A stretch of DNA of 64,000 bases from assembly GCA_947493885.1 (NCBI GenBank), contig CANLTE010000002.1:700238-764237 (forward strand), given 5' to 3'. A program made the position numbers and the translations under genes. Positions 17,027 to 27,620 of this stretch are shown here, piece after piece; positions within the stretch are counted from its first letter, which is position 1; the number at the start of each line of letters is the position of its first letter. Source of the DNA: an uncultured Maribacter sp. Its GTDB lineage: Bacteria > Bacteroidota > Bacteroidia > Flavobacteriales > Flavobacteriaceae. The notes below the pieces were generated by a model. It saw nothing but the letters and a program-made list of their open reading frames with translations, was not told the origin of the DNA and did not search any database.

Positions 17027-18040
17027 TTATTTTGAGAATCTATGTAAAGTAAAGGTCATTGCAGCCAAAAGAAAAAAGGCAACTACCTGATGAGCAATAC
17101 CTAGCCATAGGGGTACAGCAAATACTAATGTTAATACACCTAATGTAAATTGCAATAGCACCAGCGCTAATAAAGCTTGCACACCTCTTTTTTGTACCCC
17201 TGTAATTGCATTTTTTTTACTTTTATAAACGATAACTCCAATGAGAATAACAACTATATAGGCAAGGTAACGGTGAACAAACTGAACGCCGCTTTTTCCT
17301 TCAAAAAAGTTTTTTGATAGGGGTTGATGTTCAATATATACGGTTTCATGTATTAACTTACCTTCACTCATGAACGGCCAGAAGTTATGAATAAATCCAG
17401 CGTCTAGTCCTGCCACAAAAGCACCCCAAATTATCTGAGTAATAAGAACAATTAAGGTAAACCTCATAAAATTGCGAAGATTTTTGTTTATCTCTTTTTT
17501 TAAGGGATATTTTAAATCTAATGCAACCCATAAACTATATGCAAAAGTTAAAAAAGCAGTTGTTAAATGAGCGGCAAGTCTATAATGCGAGACATCTGGT
17601 CTATCAATTAGACCGCTTTTAACCATATACCAACCTAAAAACCCTTGGAAACCGCCTAGGAATAATAAAACGAGGCACTTTTTAATTGTTGATTTCGAAA
17701 GTTGTTTTTTTACTAAAAAATAGAGAAACGGAATTATAAAAACAATACCAATTAGTCTTCCAATTACTCGATGTAACCATTCCCAAAAGAAAATAGATTT
17801 AAAATTGGATAGCGTGAAATGGGAGTTGAGTTTTTGATATTCAGGAAATTGCTTATACAAGTCAAAAGCCTCTTGCCATTCTTGTTCTCCCATTGGTGGA
17901 ATGGTGCCACTTATAAGTTTGTAGTTAGATATAGATAATCCCGAATGAGTAAGTCTTGTAATACCACCAACAACTACCATAACGAATATAAGTAGACATC
18001 CCGTTAGAAGCCAATAAATAATACGTTTATTATCTTTCAT
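17027..18040 (-). CDS. ctaA: Heme A synthase (COX15/CtaA family)
   Basis: This inner-membrane enzyme oxidises heme O to heme A, the cofactor of aa3-type cytochrome oxidase. About eight membrane segments are visible. The first is followed by the conserved GGITRLTHSGLSISNYKLI, and paired histidines lie in WLHRVIGRL, HYRLAAHL, VHRYLAY and IAHQVVAF. The start MKDNKRIIYWLLTG at 18040 matches the family; an upstream ATG adding eight residues (MRCYCNNA) is less likely. The length of about 337 residues is usual. COX subunit genes are not in the window. Confidence 0.93.
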   Translation of the reverse strand: MKDNKRIIYWLLTGCLLIFVMVVVGGITRLTHSGLSISNYKLISGTIPPMGEQEWQEAFDLYKQFPEYQKLNSHFTLSNFKSIFFWEWLHRVIGRLIGIVFIIPFLYFLVKKQLSKSTIKKCLVLLFLGGFQGFLGWYMVKSGLIDRPDVSHYRLAAHLTTAFLTFAYSLWVALDLKYPLKKEINKNLRNFMRFTLIVLITQIIWGAFVAGLDAGFIHNFWPFMSEGKLIHETVYIEHQPLSKNFFEGKSGVQFVHRYLAYIVVILIGVIVYKSKKNAITGVQKRGVQALLALVLLQFTLGVLTLVFAVPLWLGIAHQVVAFFLLAAMTFTLHRFSK

Positions 18041-18109
18041 AGCATTGTTGCAATAACAGCGCAAAATTAATACTCTTTACACAAAAAAAGATAAGGTTTC
18101 ACAAAAAAG

Positions 18110-18142
18110 AAAGGGGAGTAGCACATGCTATCTCCCCTTTTC
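18110..18142 (-). terminator. Terminator of the adhesin-SprF-OmpA operon
   Basis: AAAGGGGAG-TAGC pairs with GCTATCTCCCCTTT with one bulged base. On the reverse strand it is followed by a T-rich run, the complement of the A-rich 18101-18112. It lies just after the OmpA gene. Confidence 0.75.
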
Positions 18143-18162
18143 TCGATTAATAAACACTTGTT

Positions 18163-20103
18163 TTATTCTATAATTATAAATTCTGATCTACGGTTACGTT
18201 GATGTTTTTCTTTTGTGCATGGTACACCATTGGTGCATTCATTAGAAAGTTGCGTCTCCCCAAAACCTTTAAAGGTTAGCCTTTCTTCCGAAATTCCTTG
18301 TTCTACCATGTATTTAGATGTTGCTTTTGCTCGGCGAAGAGAAAGCCCTTGGTTATATTGGTCATTAGCTCTAGAGTCTGTATGAGACCCAATTTCCACT
18401 TTAATTTCAGGAAACTTGTTCATATAGTCTATTATTTTTGTGATACTTACTCTAGCATCTCTTCTAATGTGAGATTTATCAAAATCAAAATAAATAGGTT
18501 CTATACCAAGAAGTTTACCAAGTTCTGTACCTACCGCTGCTGCAAGCCTTGTTTTTTCTAAGGTTAATTCTACATCTGTAGTATCATTAGCGCTTACGGT
18601 TGTAAACAATTTGTCACCGTCATTATAAGATTCCTTTGTAGCAACAAGTTTATAATTACCGTCCTCGCAATTGCTATCCATTGTAAAAGAACCGTCATTC
18701 TTGGTGTATGCTTGGCTTACAGTATTGTTTTCAGAGTCATAAATAATAACACTTGCACCAGCAATGGCAGCTCCTGTTTTATGGTCTTTTATTTTACCAT
18801 TAACAATAGTATGACATTCTAAATCTAATGGTTTAAGCTCATTAAAGCTGTATATATCGTCATCACCGTTTCCTCCTTCACGATTTGAAGCGAAATACCC
18901 TTTTCTGGATTCTTCGTTAAAAATAAAAGAGAAATCGTCTTCCACACTATTCACGGGTTTTCCAATGTTTTTAATGTCGGTTTTTTGTGTATTGTTTAAG
19001 TCCGTCGCAAAAACATCTAATCCCCCCAAACCAGGATGACCGTCAGACGAAAAGTATAAAATATTATTACTTGTTACATATGGGAAAGTTTCTCGACTCT
19101 CTGTATTTATAGGTGCTCCTACGTTTTTTGGAGTACCATAACTTCCATCTTTATTAATGTCTACAACAAAAATATCAGATGCTCCGTATGTACCTTCCAT
19201 GTCGGAAGCAAAAAATAACTTGCTTTCGTCAGGACTTAACGCTGGATGAGCTACAGAATAGTTATCACCATTGAATGGTAGCTCTATAATGTTTGTCCAT
19301 TTATCGTTAACCTTTGTAGCTTTAAATATTTTTAATCTACTTACACCTTCATCATCTCTAGAAAAGTTTCCGTTTTCTGAGTTGTTTCGAGTAAAATAAA
19401 TCGTGGAGCCATCTTTAGTAAATGCAGTTGATGACTCATGAGTTTTTTTGTTTACTAGTTTAGATAATTTGTCAGTATTTACATATTCATCATTTTCGTT
19501 TGGAGCAGATAAATACAAATTTAGAAAAGCGTTATTGTTCCATTTATGAATTCTTTTAGTGATTAACCCACTATCTCTTGCCGTGGAAAACACCAAACTT
19601 TCTCCATAAAATGATGGAGCAAAGTCCGATACCTCAGAATTAATAGCCATGTTTTTAATACTATACCTGCCCGAATTAGCTTTAATTTGGTCAAGATAAT
19701 CTTCATTATCAATAAATTTTTGAGCTCTGTTATCTCCTGATTTTGCAGCATGCACTTTTTGCATCCACATATCTGACTCTTTGTATTTTTGAAGCGATTT
19801 TAGTGATTGAGCATATCGGTACATATACTCAGCTTCAACAGATACTTCTTCTATCTTAAAAAGTTTTTCGTACCAGGATGCGGCCTCTTGATAGTTTGCA
19901 TTTAAATAATGTGCATTACCCAAGTTTTTAAATATCTGCTCGTCGGAGTACCCTTTTTTAACTAGGTGTTCATATGAACTAATAGCTTCTGCGTATGCAT
20001 AATTGTTAAAATTGGTTTCCGCTTTTTTTATGTTTTTTTCTTGAGCATTAAGCATTGCAGCCATTGCAGCAAGACATAAGAATATTGTATTACGTTTTTT
20101 CAT
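18163..20103 (-). CDS. OmpA-family protein with TPR and WD40-like repeats (PorE-like)
   Basis: This periplasmic/outer-membrane protein probably anchors T9SS-related parts to peptidoglycan. The 646 residues comprise a signal peptide; TPR-like helices (about 20-160, e.g. GNAHYLNANYQEAASWYEKL); WD40-like PD40 beta-propeller repeats (about 165-425, e.g. HPALSPDESKLFFASDMEGT); a carboxypeptidase-regulatory-like fold (about 440-515); and an OmpA domain (about 535-646) with IYFDFDKSHIRRDA, SHTDSRANDQYNQGLSLRRA and RNRRSEF. This order is that of PorE-type proteins. It is the last gene of an operon, 12 bp after a PorP/SprF gene. Confidence 0.92.
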   Translation of the reverse strand: MKKRNTIFLCLAAMAAMLNAQEKNIKKAETNFNNYAYAEAISSYEHLVKKGYSDEQIFKNLGNAHYLNANYQEAASWYEKLFKIEEVSVEAEYMYRYAQSLKSLQKYKESDMWMQKVHAAKSGDNRAQKFIDNEDYLDQIKANSGRYSIKNMAINSEVSDFAPSFYGESLVFSTARDSGLITKRIHKWNNNAFLNLYLSAPNENDEYVNTDKLSKLVNKKTHESSTAFTKDGSTIYFTRNNSENGNFSRDDEGVSRLKIFKATKVNDKWTNIIELPFNGDNYSVAHPALSPDESKLFFASDMEGTYGASDIFVVDINKDGSYGTPKNVGAPINTESRETFPYVTSNNILYFSSDGHPGLGGLDVFATDLNNTQKTDIKNIGKPVNSVEDDFSFIFNEESRKGYFASNREGGNGDDDIYSFNELKPLDLECHTIVNGKIKDHKTGAAIAGASVIIYDSENNTVSQAYTKNDGSFTMDSNCEDGNYKLVATKESYNDGDKLFTTVSANDTTDVELTLEKTRLAAAVGTELGKLLGIEPIYFDFDKSHIRRDARVSITKIIDYMNKFPEIKVEIGSHTDSRANDQYNQGLSLRRAKATSKYMVEQGISEERLTFKGFGETQLSNECTNGVPCTKEKHQRNRRSEFIIIE

Positions 20104-20115
20104 GATAGTTAGCTT

Positions 20116-21054
20116 TTAAAAGAATCTAGGGGTTAACACTTTTTTATACTTGGTATATAGTTCGTATCGAAGCATTACTTCGAAAGAACCAGAATTAAAA
20201 GCAGCATTACCTAATTCTGTTACTTCACGGTCGTAGGCTAGACCAAGCATGAATTGGTCGGTGATTTGAAAACCAAACAATGCACTCAATGCGGCATCCC
20301 ATCTATAGGCAGCACCAACAGTAAATTTATTGTTCAGCATAAAATTAGCCGAAATGTCTATTTGTAATGGAGCTCCCTGAACAGCCTTAAGTAAGGCTGC
20401 TGGTTTAAATTTTAGGTTAGGATTGAGGTCAAAAACATACCCAGTTATAAGGTAAAGGTTTATGCGTTCTTCTGCTAAAAAGTCGTTATCATTAGCTCCA
20501 TCATCAAAATGTTGAGTTTTTAGAAAATTAGGGACGGAGAGACCAGCATAAAATTTATTGGTATGATAGTAAATACCAGCTCCAAAATTAACAGCAAATC
20601 TGTTATCTATATTAGCATTTGTGGTAGTGTTAGCATTAGGAATATAGTTACGTAATTTATTAAAATTAATATCTAATAAATGGCCGCCAGCTTTCACGCC
20701 AAAAGATAATTTTCCCGTTCTGGAAGTTGGAATTGTATATGAGAAAACGCCATCAAAATAGGTGTCTTGATTTGTTCCGTTTCCGATTTTATCATTGACA
20801 ATAGATAGTCCTAAACCAACTCTTTTTGAAACAGGAGTGTTAAAACTAAGGGTTTGCGTTTGTGGAGTACCATCAACACCAACCCATTGAGAGCGGTGCA
20901 GTCCTACAATACTAAACACCCCTCGTGAACCAGCGTAAGCTGGATTCACAGACATGGTGTTATACATGTATTGGGTATACTGAGCATCTTGCTGCGCAAC
21001 TAAACCAAATATGGCGGAAAAGATGAGCACTAATGTTATATATATTTTTTTCAT
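20116..21054 (-). CDS. PorP/SprF family type IX secretion membrane protein
   Basis: This is an outer-membrane beta-barrel of 312 residues. It has a signal peptide (MKKIYITLVLIFSAIFGLVA) and the family hallmark AQYTQYMYNTMSVNPAYAGS, then GLHRSQWVGVDGTPQTQ. SprF-type proteins pair with one large T9SS cargo, SprB in Flavobacterium johnsoniae, and are needed to export it or attach it to the surface. The gene lies 37 bp after a giant adhesin gene and 12 bp before an OmpA gene. The adhesin is therefore the obvious partner. It is not PorP itself, which is usually encoded with core T9SS genes. Confidence 0.94.
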   Translation of the reverse strand: MKKIYITLVLIFSAIFGLVAQQDAQYTQYMYNTMSVNPAYAGSRGVFSIVGLHRSQWVGVDGTPQTQTLSFNTPVSKRVGLGLSIVNDKIGNGTNQDTYFDGVFSYTIPTSRTGKLSFGVKAGGHLLDINFNKLRNYIPNANTTTNANIDNRFAVNFGAGIYYHTNKFYAGLSVPNFLKTQHFDDGANDNDFLAEERINLYLITGYVFDLNPNLKFKPAALLKAVQGAPLQIDISANFMLNNKFTVGAAYRWDAALSALFGFQITDQFMLGLAYDREVTELGNAAFNSGSFEVMLRYELYTKYKKVLTPRFF

Positions 21055-21091
21055 GATTGTTTCTTTATAGAAATGTATTAGTTAATGGTGT

Positions 21092-24000
21092 TTATCTGTT
21101 TACGTATAGGTACCCTTGTTTACTTCTACCTTCGCCGTTGACGGTATAGTCCACAACGTAGAAGTATACACCAACAGGTAAGGCTTCTTCTTTAGTAATA
21201 GTTGCTCTACCGTTAGAGATTCCTCGGAAGCCGTTATTACCATTGTCATAACCTCGGGTTTCAAAAACTAATACACCCCAACGATTATAAATTCGTACCG
21301 TATTTTCTGGGAAAGATTCTATATTAGTTATTCTGAATACACCATCATTTAAGTTTGGTTGTACTAAGTCGTTTTCAAAAATGATATCACATGCTACCCC
21401 CGATGGAATTGTTCCACCTATATGACTGCATGGATCTTCGGGATTAGTGCCATCATTTAATTCTTGTCCATTAGTAACTAAATCTCCGTCGCAATCCGCG
21501 TCTAAATAATCTCCAGTTTTATCTAAAGTGACATTTAAGACATCAAAGTCACAAGGATCTCTTGGGTCAGTATTATCAGATAATTCATCTCCGTTAGTAA
21601 CACCATCACCATCGCAATCAGAGATTAAGTAATCTCCAGTTTGTGAAAGAGTTATGCTTGAAGTTTGATAATCGCAAGGATCTTCAGGGTTAGTCCCGTC
21701 AATAATTTCCTGGTCGTTAATAACTCCATCTCCATCACAATCTGCAATTAGATAATCACCAGAAACGGTAACTGTAGCACTTGCAATAATATAATCGCAA
21801 GGATTATTTGGGTCAGTACCATCTTCCGTTTCTTTAGTGTCGAGTACTCCATCACCATCGCTGTCTGCAACTTCTCTAAAATCTACTTCAGTTGTAGTAG
21901 GTAAATCATCATTATCAGTAGTGATAGCTCCTGTGTTTAAATCATTGTTTACATCATTGCCCGGAGTATCATCAAATCCATCATCTAGTCCATCGTTGTC
22001 CGCATCAGCTCCAACGAATGTACCTTGACCAGCTTCAATAACATCGTCAATACCGTCGCCGTCAGAATCTAAATCCACATAATCAGGAATATTGTCATTA
22101 TCGGTGTCAATAGGAGTTAGCCCACCAAGATAGTTAGTATCTAACCCAACATTGTCAAAAGTATCTGCAGGAACTATATACGCACTTGTTAATTGTGCTT
22201 CTACGTTATCTGGGATACCATCGTCATCAGCATCGATATCTAAGAAGTTTGGACCATCAGTTGGATTACCGTCAGTGTCTGTTGGAGTAGTTCCTTCTGT
22301 ACTATCTGCTTGACCGTTATCAGTTGTATCACTAAATCCGTCATCATTAGAGTCAATAACGCCATCGTTATTGGTGTCTAAATCTCCATTACTAGCTTCG
22401 TTAACATCAAGAATACCATCATTATCTGCATCGATATCAAAATGATTAGGAATACCATCACCATCAAAATCATATGCTGGTTCAACCGAGCCGTTAGTAT
22501 CTCCTACTAAAGGATTACTAGGTTCATCATCTAAATAATTAGGAACTCCATCATTATCATCATCGGCACTTGGGTCTATACCATTAGATTCATCTAAATC
22601 GGAAATACCATCGTTATCGTCATCTAAATCTATAAAATCGTTAATTCCATCTCTATCATGATCGGGAAGAACATCTACAGTAATGTTTGCATTATTGGAA
22701 GTGTTTCCTTCATTATCATTAACTGTATAAGTTATAGTAGACACGCCATTAAATGTAGGTTCTGGATCAAAAGTAATAGTACCATCACCATTATCAGTGT
22801 ATATCCCTTCGTTAGTAATACTTATTGTAGATTGTTGACCAGATGTTGCTGGGTCTAAATCTATAGTAGTAACATCAATAGTTCCATCAGAATCGGTGTC
22901 ATCATCAGTTAAATCAATACTAACATTAGTATCTGTTAAGGTAGATTCAGCATCATTGTTAGCTACTGGTGGAGCTTGAACATCCACAGTAATGTTTGCG
23001 ATATTGGAAGTGTTCCCTTCATCATCATTAACTGTATAAGTTATAGTAGACACACCATTAAATGTAGGTTCTGGGTCAAAAGTTATTGTACCATCCCCAT
23101 TATCAGTATATACCCCTTCGTTAGTAATACTTATTGTAGATTGTTGACCAGATGTTGCTGGGTCTAAATCTATAGTAGTATCATCAATAGTTCCATCAGA
23201 ATCGGTGTCATCATCAGTTAAATCAATACTAACATTAGTATCTGTTAAGGTAGATTCAGCATCATTGTTAGCTACTGGTGGAGCTTGAACATCTACAGTA
23301 ATGTTTGCGATATTGGAAGTGTTTCCTTCGTCATCATTAACTGTATAAGTTATAGTAGACACACCATTAAATGTAGGTTCTGGGTCAAAAGTAATAGTAC
23401 CATCACCATTATCAGTATATACCCCTTCGTTAGTAACACTTATGGTAGATTGTTGACCAGATGTTGCTGGGTCTAAATCTATAGTAGTATCATCAATAGT
23501 TCCATCAGAATCAGTGTCATCATCAGTTAAATCAATACTAACATTAGTATCTGTCAAGGTAGATTCAGCATCATTGTTAGCTACTGGTGTAGCTTGAACA
23601 TCTACAGTAATGTTTGCAATATTGGAAGTGTTTCCTTCATTATCATTAACTGTATAAGTTATAGTAGACACACCATTAAATGTAGGTTCTGGGTCAAAAG
23701 TAATAGTACCATCACCATTATCAGTGTATATCCCTTCGTTAGTAATACTTATTGTAGATTGTTGACCAGATGTTGCTGGGTCTAAATCTATAGTAGTATC
23801 ATCAATAGTTCCGTCAGAATCAGTGTCATCATCAGTTAAATCAATACTAACATTAGTATCTGTTAAGGTAGATGTAGTATCATTATTAGCTACTGGTGGA
23901 GCTTGAACATCCACAGTAATGTTTGCGATATTGGAAGTGTTTCCTTCATCATCATTAACGGTATAAGTTATAGTAGACACACCATTAAATGTAGGTTCTG

Positions 24001-27000
24001 GGTCAAAAGTAATAGTACCATCACCATTATCAGTATATACCCCTTCGTTAGTAATACTTATTGTAGATTGTTGACCAGGTGTTGCTGGGTCTAAATCTAT
24101 AGTAGTATCATCAATAGTTCCATCAGAATCGGTGTCGTCATCAGTTAAATCAATACTAACATTAGTATCTGTTAAGGTAGATGTAGTATCATTATTAGCT
24201 ACTGGTGGAGCTTGAACATCCACAGTAATGTTTGCAATATTGGAAGTAGCTCCTAAAGTATCATCTACGGTATACGTAATTGTTGAAGTGCCAGTAAAAG
24301 CGGCATCAGGATTAAAAGTAATAGTACCATCACTATTATCAGTGTATACCCCTTCGTTAGTAATACTTATTGTAGATTGTTGACCTGGTGTAGCAGGATC
24401 TAAATCTATACTACTGTCATCTATTCCATCTGCGTCTGTATCATCATTTGTTAAATCAATAATAATGTCTACATCTTGTATGGTTGCCTCATTTTCGTCA
24501 CCTGCAACGGGACCAGGATTACAAGCTGCATCTGTTAAGGTTACTGAGTTGGAATCGATGTTTGCACATAAAGGAGCACCGACGTAACGAACAGCAGCCG
24601 TATAAGAGCCTGGACCAGGAGTAAAAGTATTAGAACTTTGCCATGGGCCAGATGCTCCATTAATACTGTATTCTAAAGTGCCACCGCCATTACTTGTCGC
24701 TATAATGTTAATGCTACCTGTATTTGAGGGGCATGTTGGTTGTGTAACCGATGTGGTTAAAGATATTGTAGGAGGAGGAGTTAAAAAGAATGGGTTGTAA
24801 ACAATAAACACCTTACCGTCTCCACCATCTCCACCGCTCGCTCCAGATTGTGTTAAACGAACACCATTTATTGGAACATTGCTACCAACAAGCGCTGTTA
24901 AAGGATAAACAGTTGCGTGAATAGTTTGCCCGTTTTCGTTTGGTATTCCTGTGTCGATGTATGTTTGCCCTGGTTGACCAACCCTTGTAATAGGTTGAGG
25001 TGTTCCAATTACGTCACCATTATTGTCAATTGCTTGTATTTCCATAGTGTTATTCCCACCACGTTCGGTGATTACAACATATCTGTTGGAAGCAGCATTT
25101 ATGTCGTAATTAAATTCAAAATTCACGTAATCTGTTGCAAAGATGTTATTATCATTTCTAAAGTAATGATTTAGGTTTCTATCTGTGTTTGCTGAAATTA
25201 GTGCAGGGTCAAATGTAGAAGATGGATCAGTAATATTAGCTCCATTAACACTATTCTCAATTATTTGTTGATTACCTGCTGATTCAGAGGTGTACGAATA
25301 TGAAATGTTATCGGGGACTAACAAATTTGTAAATGTTTCGCCACCAACGGTTATGGAATTAAACGTTTTAGCTGAAGCATTTGTTCCCGGGTTTGTAATA
25401 TCAAAACTAATATCGCCACTAGCAATAGGAGCAGAAGGGCTTCCTGGAGGAATTACATCGGGGCAATTTTCATCACTACATTCGAATGGCGCATTTACTA
25501 CGGCGTTATCAGTTAATGTGCATGAAACGTCAGCGGAAAATGTTGCAGTTAAAGAAATTGCAGAACCGTTTGCTGGTAGTGTAACTCCTGTAAACGTATG
25601 AGGTGATGTTAATCCAGTAACAGAAATAGATGCAGTTGCGTCTCCGGATAAGTTAAGCGTACCAGTTGTAGGTTTATTTGTAAATGTTACAGTAATATCA
25701 GCAGTAAAGGTGTCATCATTAATATTATTTGCTGTACTGTTATCATTACATGTAGATTCATTCGAAGAACTAATAGCGCTAATTGAACAAGGGGCTAGAA
25801 CCGTGACCGTAGCAATTGCTGTTTTACAGTTTGTGGCACTACCTGCATCACAAATTTGATATTCTAAGGTATAGATTCCTGATGGTGTTAAAGGGGTAAC
25901 ATTAACAGCTCCATTAGATGTGTTAAGTGTCACGCCAGGATTACTTGTATTAACTTGTGTAAGATCCACGGTAGTGTTATTTGGAACACTTCCATCCCGG
26001 TCGTCATTGCTTAAAACATTTGTTATTACAGTTCCTCCAACCCCTTGGACTACTGAACCACTATCGTCATTAGCGGATATTAATAAAATTGAACCACATA
26101 ATTCTACTCCCGTAGGCACAATACATTCAAAAGAAGAACCATCACCAGTGGTTAAACCACCAGTGCTATTATTCGAAATATGGCCTACAAAGCATATAGA
26201 TCCTCCATTTGCTCTATTGAAAAAGGTTGTAGCGTGTCCACCTACACTTGCAGCAACGGGGTCATCTGTTCCTAAAGTAAAAGAAGCTGGAATTGTTGGA
26301 TTTTGAATTGTGGCGTCTCCCCCTTGGCCAAGAGAATTGGTATTGTTAACACCCCATGTATAAAGTATATTTGGATCTGTTGTGGTAGCACCTTGTGTAA
26401 TTACTGCTGCCCCTGCGTATTGCTCTGAGGTATGTGATGTTGCTAAATATAGAGCTCCTGTAAAATCTCCACCTCCGGAGGCCTGAATAGTTGTCCATGT
26501 AGTAACAACTCCTGTGCCAGTTGTAATAAGTTCTCCTGCAGTATTTGCTCCAACACCATATATTTTTGTATCCGTTCCTAAAGCCAACACCCCAGTATTA
26601 CCAGAATCATTAGTAAAAGAAGAAATGTAAGAGACTGCTACGGGAGGAGCAGTCATAAGGGTAGCAAAATCAAGATTTTGAATTCCTGACCCATCTGCTA
26701 AAACTACATTATTTCCCCAAGTATATATATCGCCGTTATTTATCAAAGCATATCCAGCATATTTGTTTCCTGTCATTTGGATCGCACCAGTTAAGGGAAC
26801 TCCTGATGAGGTTTGAACTTGCTGCCATATGGTGCCGTCATTACTAGAATTACCATTAGGTGAGGTAGTTCCGGTAGTAGCTACCCATATTTCTCCTGAG
26901 TTAAGAAGAACAAATAAAACATCTGAACTTGCATGCAAGTTTAAAATATCAGCGGCTGAAAAAGGAATTCCAGGCATTGCTGCAAACGAAGTTCCTGAGA

Positions 27001-27400
27001 CAAAGTTTCCATTAACAGATTCTCCGACAGTTCCCCAAGCATATAAATTATCTGTTGTCGCTACAAATCCCTGTCCTCCAGAATTACCAGAAACGGCAAA
27101 ATGAATAACAGTTCCTGTATAGTTGTACCCATTTGCTGGAATGACTTGAGTTACATTAGGGTCTGTTGTACCGTTTGCTGCCATGTCTTCTCCCCAAGTC
27201 ACGTAGCCAGAGGTGGTTTTAGCCATACTCTGATGGTAGGATGATATTAATACATCATCATTTGGGTTAAAAATGCCTTGACTTGTAATCGTAGGGCACT
27301 GTGAGTTTCCAATAAATGGTAATAACGTTAATGAAAACAGTAGCCATTGTTTAACAGTTAAGGCATACCTCTTCAAATGAGTTTTGAAATAATCTCTCAT
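21092..27400 (-). CDS. Giant SprB-like surface adhesin, T9SS type B cargo
   Basis: The 2102-residue protein has a signal peptide (residues 1-33, ending FIGNSQ) and an RCC1-like propeller region with repeated motifs such as [10 protein letters not shown] and IYTWGNNV (about 40-420). Ig/HYR-like segments follow. Next come one diverged plus five nearly identical 102-103-residue cadherin-like repeats (about 963-1579) rich in Asp, calcium-binding TSP3 repeats, and Cys-bearing 41-residue repeats (1847-1993). The C-terminal type B sorting domain carries [17 protein letters not shown]. It heads an operon with PorP/SprF and OmpA genes, the arrangement of SprB-type motility adhesins. The ligand is unknown; attachment or gliding is inferred. 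Confidence 0.92.
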   Translation of the reverse strand: MRDYFKTHLKRYALTVKQWLLFSLTLLPFIGNSQCPTITSQGIFNPNDDVLISSYHQSMAKTTSGYVTWGEDMAANGTTDPNVTQVIPANGYNYTGTVIHFAVSGNSGGQGFVATTDNLYAWGTVGESVNGNFVSGTSFAAMPGIPFSAADILNLHASSDVLFVLLNSGEIWVATTGTTSPNGNSSNDGTIWQQVQTSSGVPLTGAIQMTGNKYAGYALINNGDIYTWGNNVVLADGSGIQNLDFATLMTAPPVAVSYISSFTNDSGNTGVLALGTDTKIYGVGANTAGELITTGTGVVTTWTTIQASGGGDFTGALYLATSHTSEQYAGAAVITQGATTTDPNILYTWGVNNTNSLGQGGDATIQNPTIPASFTLGTDDPVAASVGGHATTFFNRANGGSICFVGHISNNSTGGLTTGDGSSFECIVPTGVELCGSILLISANDDSGSVVQGVGGTVITNVLSNDDRDGSVPNNTTVDLTQVNTSNPGVTLNTSNGAVNVTPLTPSGIYTLEYQICDAGSATNCKTAIATVTVLAPCSISAISSSNESTCNDNSTANNINDDTFTADITVTFTNKPTTGTLNLSGDATASISVTGLTSPHTFTGVTLPANGSAISLTATFSADVSCTLTDNAVVNAPFECSDENCPDVIPPGSPSAPIASGDISFDITNPGTNASAKTFNSITVGGETFTNLLVPDNISYSYTSESAGNQQIIENSVNGANITDPSSTFDPALISANTDRNLNHYFRNDNNIFATDYVNFEFNYDINAASNRYVVITERGGNNTMEIQAIDNNGDVIGTPQPITRVGQPGQTYIDTGIPNENGQTIHATVYPLTALVGSNVPINGVRLTQSGASGGDGGDGKVFIVYNPFFLTPPPTISLTTSVTQPTCPSNTGSINIIATSNGGGTLEYSINGASGPWQSSNTFTPGPGSYTAAVRYVGAPLCANIDSNSVTLTDAACNPGPVAGDENEATIQDVDIIIDLTNDDTDADGIDDSSIDLDPATPGQQSTISITNEGVYTDNSDGTITFNPDAAFTGTSTITYTVDDTLGATSNIANITVDVQAPPVANNDTTSTLTDTNVSIDLTDDDTDSDGTIDDTTIDLDPATPGQQSTISITNEGVYTDNGDGTITFDPEPTFNGVSTITYTVNDDEGNTSNIANITVDVQAPPVANNDTTSTLTDTNVSIDLTDDDTDSDGTIDDTTIDLDPATSGQQSTISITNEGIYTDNGDGTITFDPEPTFNGVSTITYTVNDNEGNTSNIANITVDVQATPVANNDAESTLTDTNVSIDLTDDDTDSDGTIDDTTIDLDPATSGQQSTISVTNEGVYTDNGDGTITFDPEPTFNGVSTITYTVNDDEGNTSNIANITVDVQAPPVANNDAESTLTDTNVSIDLTDDDTDSDGTIDDTTIDLDPATSGQQSTISITNEGVYTDNGDGTITFDPEPTFNGVSTITYTVNDDEGNTSNIANITVDVQAPPVANNDAESTLTDTNVSIDLTDDDTDSDGTIDVTTIDLDPATSGQQSTISITNEGIYTDNGDGTITFDPEPTFNGVSTITYTVNDNEGNTSNNANITVDVLPDHDRDGINDFIDLDDDNDGISDLDESNGIDPSADDDNDGVPNYLDDEPSNPLVGDTNGSVEPAYDFDGDGIPNHFDIDADNDGILDVNEASNGDLDTNNDGVIDSNDDGFSDTTDNGQADSTEGTTPTDTDGNPTDGPNFLDIDADDDGIPDNVEAQLTSAYIVPADTFDNVGLDTNYLGGLTPIDTDNDNIPDYVDLDSDGDGIDDVIEAGQGTFVGADADNDGLDDGFDDTPGNDVNNDLNTGAITTDNDDLPTTTEVDFREVADSDGDGVLDTKETEDGTDPNNPCDYIIASATVTVSGDYLIADCDGDGVINDQEIIDGTNPEDPCDYQTSSITLSQTGDYLISDCDGDGVTNGDELSDNTDPRDPCDFDVLNVTLDKTGDYLDADCDGDLVTNGQELNDGTNPEDPCSHIGGTIPSGVACDIIFENDLVQPNLNDGVFRITNIESFPENTVRIYNRWGVLVFETRGYDNGNNGFRGISNGRATITKEEALPVGVYFYVVDYTVNGEGRSKQGYLYVNR
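21422..21862 (-). repeat. Tandem 123-bp repeats encoding Cys-bearing Asp-rich units
   Basis: Residues 1882-1993 of the adhesin repeat with a 41-residue period: two full units and a third of 30 residues. A related 35-residue unit precedes them. Each full unit contains DYL-x2-DCDGD, then NPEDPCDY or a close variant, so each has two cysteines and a TSP3-like DxDxDG calcium loop. The DNA copies are less alike than those of the 309-bp array. Confidence 0.8.
22664..24514 (-). repeat. Tandem 309-bp repeat array inside the adhesin gene
   Basis: Five near-identical units of 309 bp (22664-24208; 103 residues each) are preceded by one diverged 306-bp unit (24209-24514). Each unit runs from PPVANND or TPVANND to [10 protein letters not shown] and NITVDVQA. 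Differences are few codons per copy (TTST/AEST, ATPG/ATSG, NDDEG/NDNEG). Such homogeneity implies recent duplication or gene conversion. The repeats are coding and are not CRISPR. Confidence 0.93.
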
Positions 27401-27620
27401 AGAATTATATAGTTAATGGTTTAATCTTTAAATACCATATTACTATGATATTTATTAGTAGGGCGAAAGTAAGTATGAGAATATTTACTAGTAAGTAAAT
27501 GTTGCCTTTTAAAGGCGAGGTGTATGTGAAAGCCTCTTTTTTGTATATCAGAAGAACACTTAAGTGCTATTCGTCGATAGATTTCTATAAACACGGAGTT
27601 ACAAGATGGTAGTATTTGCG

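Noticed and set aside
22658..24094. Series of 63-66-codon open frames on the plus strand at 309-bp spacing
   Set aside because: They are antisense images of the repeated adhesin units. The minus-strand frame is continuous for 2102 codons with a signal peptide and a sorting domain.
22664..24514. Regular repeats as a CRISPR array
   Set aside because: The units are 309 bp, coding, and adjacent without variable spacers; no cas genes are near.
25290..27104. Plus-strand frames of 91-128 codons over the adhesin N-terminus
   Set aside because: Antisense to the RCC1-like and Ig-like part of the adhesin; composition reflects the complementary strand.
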